Source: Termitomyces sp. T153 (Eukaryota; Basidiomycota; Agaricomycetes; Agaricales; Lyophyllaceae). Taken from it: a stretch of DNA of 64,000 nucleotides. A model generated the notes under the pieces. It ran no database searches and was not told where the DNA came from. It was given only the letters and a program-made list of their open reading frames with translations. Of the stretch, positions 20,819-31,081 are shown piece after piece; the first letter of the stretch is position 1; each line of letters opens with the position of its first letter. The translations under genes were made by a program, and so were the position numbers. Location of the stretch: contig JACKQL020000184.1 in the NCBI GenBank assembly GCA_018296165.2, forward strand, positions 1-64,000, written 5' to 3'.

Positions 20819-22560
20819 TCACTCTTCTTCATCAGAATGTTGTTGCTCCTCTTCATCAGCTTCTGGGTCAGCGAGAATTTCATCACCCAAGTCCAAACCT
20901 TCAACTTGAGGAGTTTTTGTTGGATGGCCACTCTGCATATCCAAGTCAAGAGCTGTGGCACTGTGCTTTCTCACCTGCTGCCTCTTGTGCTCTAATTGCT
21001 CTTTTTCTTCATGTGCCTGCTGTTGTTCTTCCTCTTGCTGCTGCCACCATTTTTCTCTGCTCACATGACCTGCCTCTTCTCCATGTTCATGTTCATGTTC
21101 TGACTTGCACCAAGCTTCTTAGAGGCATGCCATATTGCTACTTGGGTTTGGTGGAGGAGGGGGCTGTTTGCAGTTCGATTAAATAGTTCCAACCTTGCTA
21201 AAGAACATTCTATGGGTTTATGTCAATAGAAGCTGTATCATGAGATGCTGATATACATAATCATTCCAATAAGTCAGAGTCATTCTTGCCCATAGGGTCA
21301 ATGGATAGAACAGGGAAAGAATATTTTTGTAGAAGTCTGATGTCAAGAAGAGGCAGTCTTGCATGCCCCATTGAGATACAGAACTGAGTGCAAATCAAAG
21401 CTAGCATCAAAAGTAAGAAACAGTACAGCATAACAAACATTTGACTTGCCTGACATGCTGTATATATGAGCAACTTGGGTGTAATGGCAGTGATACTGAA
21501 TTTTGAGGTGATTGGCTTTTTTGTAGTGTGTTTGTCAGCATGCTCAATCCCTGAGCTGAAAAACATGTGATGGCAGGCCTTCAAAAGGTTTTTAGTGAAG
21601 CACATGAGGTTACAAACAACTTACATTGATTAGGAGGGGGCGCTTGGCAAAGGCCAAGTAGAATCATGTCTTTCTTGCTGACATTGGCCACAGCATCCTC
21701 AGGTAGTCCATCAGCACATGTCTTGAAGCACCTTGTTGTGTCATAGAGAAATAAAGGAAAATCATATGCTGTCACTTCAACCTCTCCCTCACACAATTAG
21801 TGACAATACCTGAAACATATAATTAATCACTGTCAAGAAGAAATCAAGCACCTACATGTCATTATACAGATAAGCCTTGCACACTGGGCATAATAGAAGG
21901 CCAGTGTTGTTATGTTTGAAGCTGCATGCTGATTTATCACAAGGAAATTGAATGAGCTCTGAGAACAGGTAGTGAAGGCCAGAATCTTGTAAGAGCCAAG
22001 AGACATCATCTTTAATTTTATGAGTGTCTGCTGTACATGCAGCAGTGGATCCTTTGACAAACTGATGAAAGTTAGTACATGGTGTGATGAAAGAATACAA
22101 AAGTATGCACAACTTGGACAAACCCTTGCAAGAGACTCTCATGATACTCATCTTCTTCCATCATCTCAGACAGCTTCTTCAAAACCTTCTCAATGCCCAG
22201 GTTGAGCTGCAGAATAGCACAAAATGCATTGATGTGGGTCTGGTGAGATTTTTGTAAACCTGAGGCTTCTCTGAGATATAGATAAGGGCATATAATCAGT
22301 TTTTTAATGCATATGGTCATTGTTTACTCACTTTGCAGTGTCCTCTGATGCCTCATCAGCATTCAAAGTGTTGAGCAGTCCTTCTGCAATGAGCCCATAG
22401 GTAAAAACTGCATTCAGCTCCAGGAAGGGGTTCACCAATCATGGTATAAGCTTTCTGACACAATGGAAAGATGCCAAAGGTCCCATTCTACAGTATAATA
22501 AGCTGTTTTTGAATTATACCTTGACCAATAGAAATGTACTTACAGTTCTTTGCCATGCTG
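20819..22560 (-). pseudogene. DUF6698-like basidiomycete protein, copy 1 (decayed)
   Basis: Minus-strand blocks are collinear with the copy at 35.5-37.2 kb. They are NPFLELNAVFTYGLIAEGLL (near 22430-22370), NAFCAILQLNLGIEKVLKKL (22230-22165), DDVSWLLQDSGLHYL (near 22010-21965), GEVEVTAYDFPLFLYD (21785-21740), KDMILLGLCQAPP (near 21660), HHMFFSSGIEHADKHTTKKP (21575-21510), an ITAITPKLLIYTACQ block (near 21495-21450), and an acidic, Glu/Gln-rich tail ending at 20819. Introns of about 60 nt separate them. The order and spacing resemble DUF6698-type proteins found in large numbers in mushroom genomes; function unknown. Frame breaks and a TGA where copy 2 has a Gln codon show decay. Confidence 0.6.
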
Positions 22561-22867
22561 AACTCCAGGACTGATATTTCATTTGAGAGCTGAGATGAAT
22601 TTGTTCCAGCTTGCCTGTTTCTTGTGATTGGCACCACCCTTACAATGTGACAATGAGTGTGGCATGGTGCTGATGATAAAGTAGAGATAATTAATTAAAG
22701 AGATGCAAACAAACTAGAACAACCAATGTGATCATCACATGTCAGAGTCTAACTGCTTAGCCTACTAGTAGGCTGAGGCCAGCTGCCCATCCAAGCATTC
22801 CTCTTCAGCTTCTGCCATGGGCTTTGACTTGCCTTACACCATGCAGCACAATTTACTCAGAGTGTCA
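22561..22867. other. CpG-free non-coding spacer
   Basis: Apart from a possible upstream exon of the DUF6698-like copy (minus strand, QLSNEISVLEFSMAKN near 22590-22545), I see nothing recognisable here. Confidence 0.35.
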
Positions 22868-23643
22868 TTACCTCTTGTAATTGCACTTCTGGATTTCCAA
22901 GAGGTAAATCCTCAATTGCTTAGATGACACCAAAGGGATTTTTTGACCTTCAAATTTCTGGAAGGTACTTGCCCTTCTCTTTGCCTTCAGCATCAACCCA
23001 AGGAAATCCTCAGTGATACAAAATCTGTGTTTTTGGTTGATATATGACTGAACACCAGATCTGGTTTGTTGAAGTATGAACAAACTTGGTGCATAGAGAT
23101 GTTGAGGAATTGTCCAGATATGCCTTTGGCAGTAGCAGCTAGAACAAGTTGAATTCATATTAACATGTTGTAGTTTACAAATCATTGATGATAAGCTTTG
23201 TACATCAATAATATATGGTGGACTCAGTTGCAAGTATGGTACATAGTTTGGGTTGGGTTGTAATTGCATACTAGTAACTGGATTCAAAAGCATTGGTCAC
23301 ATCCAACATTGCAATTCTGATTATGTGGTGTACCAGTGTCCAATGACCCATCCCTCTGTTATAGTCCACAGTCCATCTTGGTCTTGTCTTTTTGATGAGT
23401 TTTCCATCTAACATTTGTTGAGCACTTGCCAGCTCAAGTTCTTGGAGTTTTCCTTCATCTTGAGGAGGTAGTTGAGGTGCTGAATAGTATCTCAATGGTT
23501 TCCACTCCAGATGAGGTACACTTGATTCTTGTGGTATGCAGTTTGGAGGTAAGAGACTTGGTAAAGCAGTTTTGGACATAATCCAAGGGATTGTCATGTT
23601 GAGCTCTTGAGGCTGTTTGAGCTTGATTTGGACACAGAATCAT
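22868..23643 (-). pseudogene. Repeat-associated hypothetical protein remnant
   Basis: Minus-strand frames at 23597-23271 and 23293-22868 read a conserved-looking segment, ARPRWTVDYNRG-like (TRPRWTVDYNRGMGHWTL), followed by a hydrophobic stretch and a Cys-containing part. I associate the TVDYNRGMG motif with repeated hypothetical proteins in basidiomycetes but cannot name a domain. The frames are broken and lack CpG, so this is treated as a decayed repeat. Confidence 0.35.
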
Positions 23644-23649
23644 CTATAC

Positions 23650-24411
23650 CAAGTTTTTCTAACTTTTATTGTTCAAGGTAAGTAAGGAGCTCAAGCAATG
23701 AAGTAAAGTACAAGTTGTCAATGGTTCGTCAAAAATGTTAGGTGTTGACTTTAGCCCACAATTGGATTTGGAATTATGAATCCAACCTCAACATATAAAT
23801 CTCAACAACAAACAGTCTCATAAAACTCTGCTTTAGACATTGTTCTGGTCATCATACACCTATCAAACTCTTGTCCTACTTCTCTCTGGTGGAGAATCAC
23901 TACAATATATTCATATATGTATTCAATGGAAGCTGCTAGTTCATGTCATTCATGTTGTTGTTGTTTGAGCAACAATCAGTCAACCATGATTCTTATTAAT
24001 GATTCTTCTTAAGTAACAGTGAAATTACATCATGAGCTTCCTTGCATTGCAATGCAGTTAAGTTCCACAAGGAAGTAGGTGTCCAGAAACAAATTCTTTT
24101 GTAAATAAACTTTACTTGAAAATGGTAATTGGCACCTGGGGCAGAAACACTGCAAGTTTGACTTTATCCAGTACATTTGCCTTTCATCACTGCAACAACA
24201 CCACAGTCTTAAGGTTATCTGCATTTGGGTACATGAGCTGTTCTAGCATAATTGAGTCTTATATAGTTTGCCTGCATTCCATCTAACTATCTTTTTTACC
24301 TCACTGACTCTCAGCCCACCATGACTAGTAATAGGTTTCTAAGTTCTAGTGCTATATCTTGTTTATACCCTCTGACTGCATCTCTGGGTGTTCTTTCTTG
24401 TGCTCATACTC
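23650..24411. other. Non-coding stretch before Plavaka copy 2
   Basis: No gene is recognised. It is AT-rich with almost no CpG. It presumably contains the 5' flank of the Plavaka element starting at 24412; I could not define a terminal inverted repeat. Confidence 0.35.
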
Positions 24412-25462
24412 ATTATGTATCATTGTATGTATTGTCAGAAGCCCTATGATGACCTTCTTAGTGTAACAAATCATCAAACTCAATGTTTGAAGAGTAAACA
24501 GACTACTCTAACTGGACATCCAACTGGACACTGGCCTATACAAGCTGGTCAAGCCACCTCCATTGTGAGTATTGTTTCTTGACATTATGATTACGTTATT
24601 GAATTACCTCAAATATATTATAGCCAAACATTCCAGATGCTCCCAATGCCATACTTCCTGAGCTAGATCCACCCCCTGATCTGAGCCATGCTGATACAGA
24701 TATGGAATCTGCTCACTCTACAAAAGCACTCTTGTAGACCTCCACAGCATCTTGTTGATTACCTACCCTCTGATCCATGTCCTTTACATCAATTCTCCAA
24801 AGAATATCAGGAATTGGCAGAGGTGCATGAGAGCAAGCATCATTGTACTAAACAATTAGAACCACAGAAATTACCTACTCCACCTCCACCTGCATTATTT
24901 GAAACTGACCCTAATGAAGTGGGGTTATTTCATCACTACACAGTTCTTCTATCTTGAGATCCTGATCAAGAGTTGACTACACTTCGTGTTGGGGATGCAC
25001 CAACATTTGTTCAAGAGACTACTGTAAATGGCTCAGCTTCTCCACTGGCTGGCTTTGGTCCATTTGCTCAAGAAGTTGTTGATCAGCCTAGGCCAGGTCT
25101 CACTGCAGGCTTTTTCTTTCCATTTCTCAATGCAACAATCTGCCAACTCATGCTCTGGTATTACTCATCACAGAACCTCACTCTTGCTGCTCTTGATCAG
25201 CTAGTTCACAATGTGATATTAGCACCTGATTTTCAATGTGAAGATCTTAAAGGGTTTAGTGCAGTCCAAGAAAACAGGCATCTGAATGATGAATCAATAA
25301 ATCAGCTTTCTGGAACTTCTAATTCTTTTCCATGGCCATCTAGTGATACATGGAAGAAATCCTCAGTCTTCCTCCCCCTTCCATTTACTTGAAAATCATA
25401 TAAATCAGAAAAGCATGCACCTACAGTTCAAATTGATTTCTATCATTGAGATCTTGTTAATA
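24412..25462 (+). pseudogene. Plavaka transposase, copy 2 (N-terminal part, truncated)
   Basis: It opens with a C2H2 finger (YHCMYCQKPYDDL ... NHQTQC). After a short intron-like gap it continues through PNEVGLFHHYTVLLS, FFFPFLNATICQLMLWYYSS and DQLVHNVILAPDFQCEDLKG to SEKHAPTVQIDFYH. These segments match copy 1 at 33751-31082 and the known Plavaka (CACTA-like) transposase layout. Stops occur at about 24704, 24957, 25390 and 25450. The copy ends abruptly at about 25462, fused to the truncated tail of the minus-strand Helitron helicase. Confidence 0.8.
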
Positions 25463-25465
25463 TTC

Positions 25466-26580
25466 TTTTTCCATTGCAAAGTCCTTTGGTTGTATCTAGA
25501 TTCCTGAGCAGCATGACAGGAACACCAATCTTCAAAGCCAATTTAGCCAAAGGCAAACTGTTGGCTCTGAGAGAGTTGAGGTATTCCATTGGATACAATG
25601 CAAGACCATTAGGATTCCCATCATCAGATATGACAGAGTCTGCACTCTGCAAGATTTCCTCTTCTCCTGCACATCTCTGCAAAACTTCAGAGTTGATATC
25701 CTCTACATCAGAGTTCTTGCCAGAAAGGATGGTACAGTCCAAGTAATACTGATCATCTTGATGGTGATCAATATGAGGATAAGTGGAAGAGATCAATCCA
25801 GTGACAGAATTGTCATCACAGATCATAGTTTCTGGAAGTTGGACTGTTTCTCCAGGCCCAAGGTTTTTTCCAGCACCAACATCCAATAACCAAACTGCAT
25901 GAGCAATGTTATTAGGAGTCTGATCCAATCTTATGTTTTCAACCAAGTAGTGGACTTGAATCTGATCCCAAAGTCTTCCTCTTTTGAGTGAAGCAGCAAT
26001 CATCTGCTGCCTGAGTCCTTGTTGGATAACTGGGAGATTTTGCCTAAAATCTCCAAACACCACAGTCACTCCACCAAAAGGAACATCCTTCTCCAGGATG
26101 TCTCTGAACCCTTGATCCACAGAGTCAATGGCATTTTTGTATTGCATTGGGACTTCATCCCAGATGACAACTTCGGTCTAGAATAAGAGTTGAGATAACT
26201 GAGTTCCTCCCTTGATATTGGCAATGGATGTATCCAGAGCAGGAATGGGGATTTTGAACCTTGAATGTGCAGTTCTACCACCCTCCAGCAATAAGGCAGC
26301 AATCCCAGATGATGCTACACATAATGCCACATCTCCATTTGACCAAACAGCAGAAGCCAAAGTGTTGCAGACAAATGTTTTGCCACATCCACCTGCACTG
26401 TGAATGAATATCATCTTGCTCAAGTTGTTGTCCACAGAGTCCATAACTTCATTGAAGGCCCCCAGTTATTCACCATTCAATCTGGCCTTGTTTTCATCCA
26501 CCCTTCTCTTCAACTCCTCAACATCATAATCTGTTTCTTCTTGCAAAAGCCTATTTCCTGAAATCATTTAATCAGTATCA
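25466..26580 (-). pseudogene. Helitron Pif1-type helicase domain
   Basis: Walker A is IFIHSAGGCGKTFVCNTL (near 26415-26360). It is followed by SGIAALLLEGGRTAHSRFKI, a DE-containing Walker B region (VVIWDEVP near 26165, in a broken stretch) and GGVTVVFGDFRQNLPVIQQG. The C-terminal motifs then run to PVMLLRNLDTTKGLCNGK, where the sequence ends. A stop at about 26177 and a frame change separate two open blocks (26444-26178 and 26147-25466). In Helitrons this helicase unwinds the donor strand during rolling-circle transposition. It is non-functional here. Confidence 0.85.
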
Positions 26581-28370
26581 ATGTCAACTCTTTATACAAT
26601 GTCCAACTTGCCTGGAATCACATTCCAAACTTGTTGGGCTTCTGGCATATTGGGAAAGTCTTGAAGAGTCTTGCCAAAATTCTTCAGATTGTCATTGATC
26701 AGATGAAGGCCATAGTCATAGACATCTTCATCAGTAAAGACTCAGTCCCTGTACTGCCTGATATTCTCTAATCTGTGTCAAAGATCATCACAAATGGAGT
26801 GCTTGAATTCATCCCATAGAGCCTCTGGAGTGGTAGGAGTACAGTGGAATAGGATAGTGCAAAAGAGCTGTCTGAGAGCTGATCCTGATTGGATTGGAGC
26901 AGCTTCAGCAAGACATTGCCTCCATTCTGCATCATCTTCTAGAAGACCAAGAGCCTTGCATGCCTCCTTGTAAGTAGGATAGGTGTGACCATTGACTGTC
27001 CTGAGATCAGCCCATGATGTTGCATTGGTTATAACTGTCAGGAGCATCCTAAAATAGAACCTTTCTCCCTGTTTTGGTGAAGCAAAGTACATCCTCCCAA
27101 TAGCTGTTCCTCTCTGCCTCTCCTTCCAGGTCCTTTTGGAAGCTTCATAGACAAACTTGGTCAGAAAGCTCTGATAGGTGGTGTTGTTATTAGGGAATCT
27201 GGTATTGGCTTCAAACCAAGCAGTGAGTGCAGTCTTGTTTGCATTAGGCCTAGCAGCTACCATCTCCAAAGGTTCATTATCCTGAAAGTAGACTTCATGT
27301 TGGCCTTCCAAATGCCCAGGTAATTGATATACAGGGGGATGTTCTCCATGCATATTGAATTCAAAGATGTGCCAGCAAGCCTCAGGTGCAAAGATGTATC
27401 TGGCATCCAAGTGTTCCTTGAATTCATCCCTCTGGTCCATCTGCTCTCCAGCAATCTCCAAAGTTGTCCTATCATGGCCTTTGTAGATGTACTTGTGAAT
27501 GTACTTGATGGCTTCCACTGAAGCACAGACCTCCACATTGATGTGACATTTGTACTTGGCTGAGAGATAAGGGTTTTATGGAACAACATCTCAATTGTCA
27601 TAACAATGACCATTCTTTTCAAAGAAGTGGCCATTGTCAGGCCTGGCATATTGAGGATAGCCATTATCTCCATACTGAGTAGCTTCTTGGAATTCCTTTG
27701 GGTATTTCTTGGAACATTTGCCATCTACCATGCACTTAGCATTGGGTTTGGCAGCTCCACATGGACCATGGACCATGTTGGCAGTAACAACCTGACCACA
27801 AAGATAAGTAACTGAACTCAGGATTCAAACAAAGCCAATACCTGATACAATTGAGGCTGAGTGACTGGATCTGGAATCTGAGCAGAGACAATGGAATCCA
27901 CATCAGGTGCATCCTTGATCCTGTGATGGCGATGGAAAAAGATCAAGATGTGCATATGTGGAAGTCCTCTCTTTTGAAATTCAATGGTATGAACATAAGC
28001 CACACAGCTGCCAAAGAGACCTTCCTTGATCTCCTTTACCACAGCATTTTTCTTGAGTTCAAAAACTCTGGCAACAATATCAGGTCGATCAGCAGCTGTT
28101 TGCCTTTTCCCATTGACTGCAGGTTCCTTCAAGAGAGCTTCTTCAATTTCTGACCACTTTGGATTGGCAGTCATAGTCAAGAAGAGGTCAGGTTTTCCAA
28201 AATTCCTGCAGATAGCCATAGAGTCCTGGAATAATTGCTGCATCTGTCAATCACTTCCAGTATGGGAGGATGGGAGGATAACATGACGGCTTTGTGGGGT
28301 GACTTGTTCATCTCCAGCAGCAGCATCCACTACTCCCTGATAGACTTAGCCCTAATCTTTTTCTGATTGT
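26581..28370 (-). pseudogene. Helitron Rep (HUH endonuclease) domain and linker
   Basis: The block 28243-27818 starts with MQQLFQDSMAICRNFGKPDL and contains the HUH motif RGLPHMHILIFFHRHH. The block 27536-26778 carries the two catalytic tyrosines in YIHKYIYKGHDRTTLEIAGE, then a linker with TAWFEANTRFP and GERFYFRMLLTVI leading towards the helicase. The key Rep residues (His-x-His, Tyr-x4-Tyr-like) are all present. Stops separate the blocks; one before MQQLF is a TGA where an Arg codon (CGA) is expected. The family uses this domain to nick and join DNA ends during transposition. Confidence 0.85.
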
Positions 28371-28371
28371 G

Positions 28372-29763
28372 TCAAATCCAATTCAACTTGTTTTGTTCAG
28401 TGGAAGCCCATGCATCTACAACATATTGTTGAAATAGCCTCCCACTCCAGAGTAATGGTGCATTGAATTCCAAAGTCCTTTGCTGCAGCCTGTATGCATA
28501 ATATGCTGTTTGGGTGACCTTTGCTGATCTTTGTTGATTCTGTGGTCCAAAATGAGAGCAAATGTTGGTGTGAAATCCAGGCTGTCCAGTGAGAAAGATG
28601 ATGGTATAATGCAATGGAGTGTAATATGGGTGCAAGTGACTGATCTGCTTCAATTGACCTCCATGCAAGTGCAAGACTATATCACGATCATTTGATTGCA
28701 CTTCTGAGCCATCTCCTGGAATTACAGCTGCAACTCCCTCCTGTTCATTAGGGTCATTATAGCGTCGAGGATCTCCAAAATCAGCTGTAAGCTTGACAGA
28801 AAGCCTTTGTGGTTGGCCTTCTGGAACTTCTCCCATGATCTGCCTGGCCTGCTTGTATAAGCCAATGAAGGGATTGACTCTAGCAAGCATATCCTGCAAA
28901 GAGGCCATTATCTGAGGATCAAGCCTGGGATTGTTCTGTTGACGAAAAGCCAATTGCTGATTGTGATCATAAAAGTAGAGCTGTGCATATACAGGCAGAT
29001 TGCCTTCAATAGGAAGCAAGGCACCTGTCAAATGATGTAGTTCTCCATTGATCCTAAAGCTGTATGGTCCAGGAGCATTGGTAATGGCATGATCAATTTT
29101 GACTCTCAGAGATGTGAATGCAAAGGTTGCATTGTATTGACGGATTGATGTTTTAAAAGTGTCAGAGAGAGGATGATGCCCATGGAGCAGGTTCAATAAA
29201 TCTGCTGGAGCATCTCAAAGCCTGGGCAAGTTCACTTGGCCTTGTAAGCAGCACATGCCAAACTTTGGGCTGTTTCTAGTAGACTTGGTGAGCTTTTCAG
29301 CATCAAAATGTAAAGCTTGGCAGTGTGGACATATGACAGTCATAGGACCAAGATAGTGTGGAGGGTATTCAATCAAGTAAGGTTGCCTTCCTCTTGGAAC
29401 AGGCTGAATAGGACCAAGCTGTGGTGGAATAGGAAGCTCAAGGGGAGGCTGTTCAGCAGGATTTTGTAGTCCTGCTGGATGGTTGGGTGGAGCAGGGTCC
29501 AAGTCTTCTGCAGGTCTCTGTTGAACAGGATCAACATATTCCAAGTCATCATCAGAAGGCATGTCATCCTGAGGACCCAATGGCACATCAAGGGGAGGAT
29601 CCATTTGCTCTGCTGGTTGATGTCTGGTAGGATCAACATATTCCAAGTCATCTTCAGAAGGTATATCATTCTGAGAACCTAAATCATTGAAATCCTCTTC
29701 CAGATCAGCTTCATGTTGCTGTTGCCAGCCTTGAAAGATCCTTTGAGCCATAGCTGCATTCAA
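28372..29763 (-). pseudogene. Helitron-like N-terminal region
   Basis: The block 29196-28372 encodes the region upstream of Rep typical of Helitron helicase-like proteins (FNAPLLWSGRLFQQYVVDAW, LHYTIIFLTGQPGFHTNICS, ALLPIEGNLPVYAQLYFYDH). The block 29763-29215 encodes an acidic/proline-rich part with a Cys-His cluster (VICPHCQALHFDAEK ... MCCLQG). It also has an internal duplication in which DLEYVDP occurs twice with flanking PSDD/PSED and PAE motifs. The blocks are separated by a single stop near 29213. Confidence 0.75.
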
Positions 29764-29823
29764 AGGCCTATGTTCAGGATCTAGATCAATATGCTATTGA
29801 ACTTTGTTAGTTAAAGTAGCATT

Positions 29824-30636
29824 TCAAGGAAGTGTTTGACTGACTTCTTGTTCCTGTTGCCTCAATCTTTCCTCCTCCCTCAGCCTTGCCTGATGCAAGA
29901 TGGCCAAAGCTTGTTGTTGCCTCTCCTGCTCTTCAACCATAGCAATATGTCTCAGCCTTTGCTGCTCCTGCAATGCTGCTAGTGCATGCTGTTGTCGAAT
30001 TTGGTGGTCTGCCATTACTTCTCTATGAGCATCTGGTCTCACTCTCCTCAGTGCAGGAGCAGGTAGAAAAGGCACCAATCTAGGTAAGGGATTCTGCAAA
30101 GGAGCATCCCAACCTTCTGGCAAAACTGTTTCTGGAATGACCATAGCAGCTTGAGCAACAGCAGACTGATTGAGTCTATTGCCTCTTCTCTGTATAGGAG
30201 CAGGTGGAGGTGGCACCATTCTAGGGATAGGATTCTGTAAAGGAGCATCCCACCCTTCAGGCAAAACAGTTTCAGGAATCACTATAGAAAATGGATCATC
30301 AGCAGCTGCTGGCTGCCTAATAGGTCTTCCTGAAGAGCCAGAAGTGGTGGCTATAGATTGGTGATCAAGTCTCAAACCCCCAGTTCCCATACCCCCAGTT
30401 CCCATAGATTGATTAATACCCCCAGTTCCCATACCCCCAGGCCCCAATTGAAGTGGTGGGACAACCACAGTATTGATCTGTTCCAAAGATCTATTGTTTC
30501 TATTTGCACGACGATCATCAGGATCTGTCATTTGTAACTGTTCAAGTCTCCTCTGAATCCTAGCTTGTTGCCTTTGGCTTTCAGGAGTAGTAGGTGGTTG
30601 CCTGAAACATCCATTGTTAAGCATTTTAATAGTCAA
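29824..30636 (-). pseudogene. Helitron ORF, Gln/Pro-rich N-terminal segment
   Basis: This 270-codon open frame begins at 30636 and runs to 29824. It contains a tandem duplication of about 60 codons (VIPETVLPEGWDAPLQNP twice), a short GTGGM-type minisatellite encoded at about 30376-30450, and a coiled Gln/Arg-rich C-terminus. It precedes the Cys-His cluster ORF with only a small gap and is probably the first exon of the Helitron protein or a separate ORF. Low complexity prevents a functional call. Confidence 0.6.
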
Positions 30637-31081
30637 AAACCATTAAAATTGACTTGCATGATGAGATATTTGATATATCAATAGCTCAATGTGGTTAAGG
30701 AGTTACTAATAAGCTTGTTAGTCAACATCAATCAATCAATAGATGTGACGAAACATACTTTGTCGTGTGGCCTCCTTTCCACAACCTCGGAAATGTCCAT
30801 TATTTGGTCATATTGTGTCAAAAAATGCATGAGGCGTGAAAAACAGTGTCCACTGAATTGCGTTTGGCCTTTTTGACACCTGCAGGCTATCTGGCATGTT
30901 TCAAACATAGTCAAAAGATTGTATATATGTATTAAAGCTGTCTACTGTAATTTTTTTTGAGAAAAAACCTGTTCCAAGTGCGAAAAACAGCCAAGTTACC
31001 CAAAAAGGAAGGTTCTTGGTCAGCCTTACTAAGCAGAAAAGTCGTCGCATTTTTCCCAGGAGTCATCCCATATATTATAGA
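30637..31081 (-). promoter_or_regulatory. Helitron 5' terminal region
   Basis: Non-coding sequence from the element's 5' end to its first ORF. Positions 31081-30957 align with 242-400 in the deleted copy (shared GCTGACCAAGAACCTTCC and AACTTGGCTGTTT blocks), which identifies conserved terminal sequence needed in cis. CpG is retained at a few sites here, unlike the coding part. Confidence 0.7.

Larger units (their letters stand above)
25463..31081 (-). mobile_element. Large Helitron, 5' end intact, 3' end lost
   Basis: On the minus strand the element begins with TCTATAATATATGGGATGA at 31081, directly after an A, matching the Helitron A|TC insertion rule and the 5' end at 242. It encodes a Rep/helicase on the minus strand in the order N-terminal region, HUH Rep and Pif1 helicase. 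At the low-coordinate end the helicase stops at LCNGK, where the fragment at 552-1391 continues for another 110 codons. The 3' terminus has therefore been deleted by the junction with Plavaka copy 2. CpG is nearly absent and several stops are TGA. It is inserted in the coding sequence of Plavaka copy 1. Confidence 0.85.
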
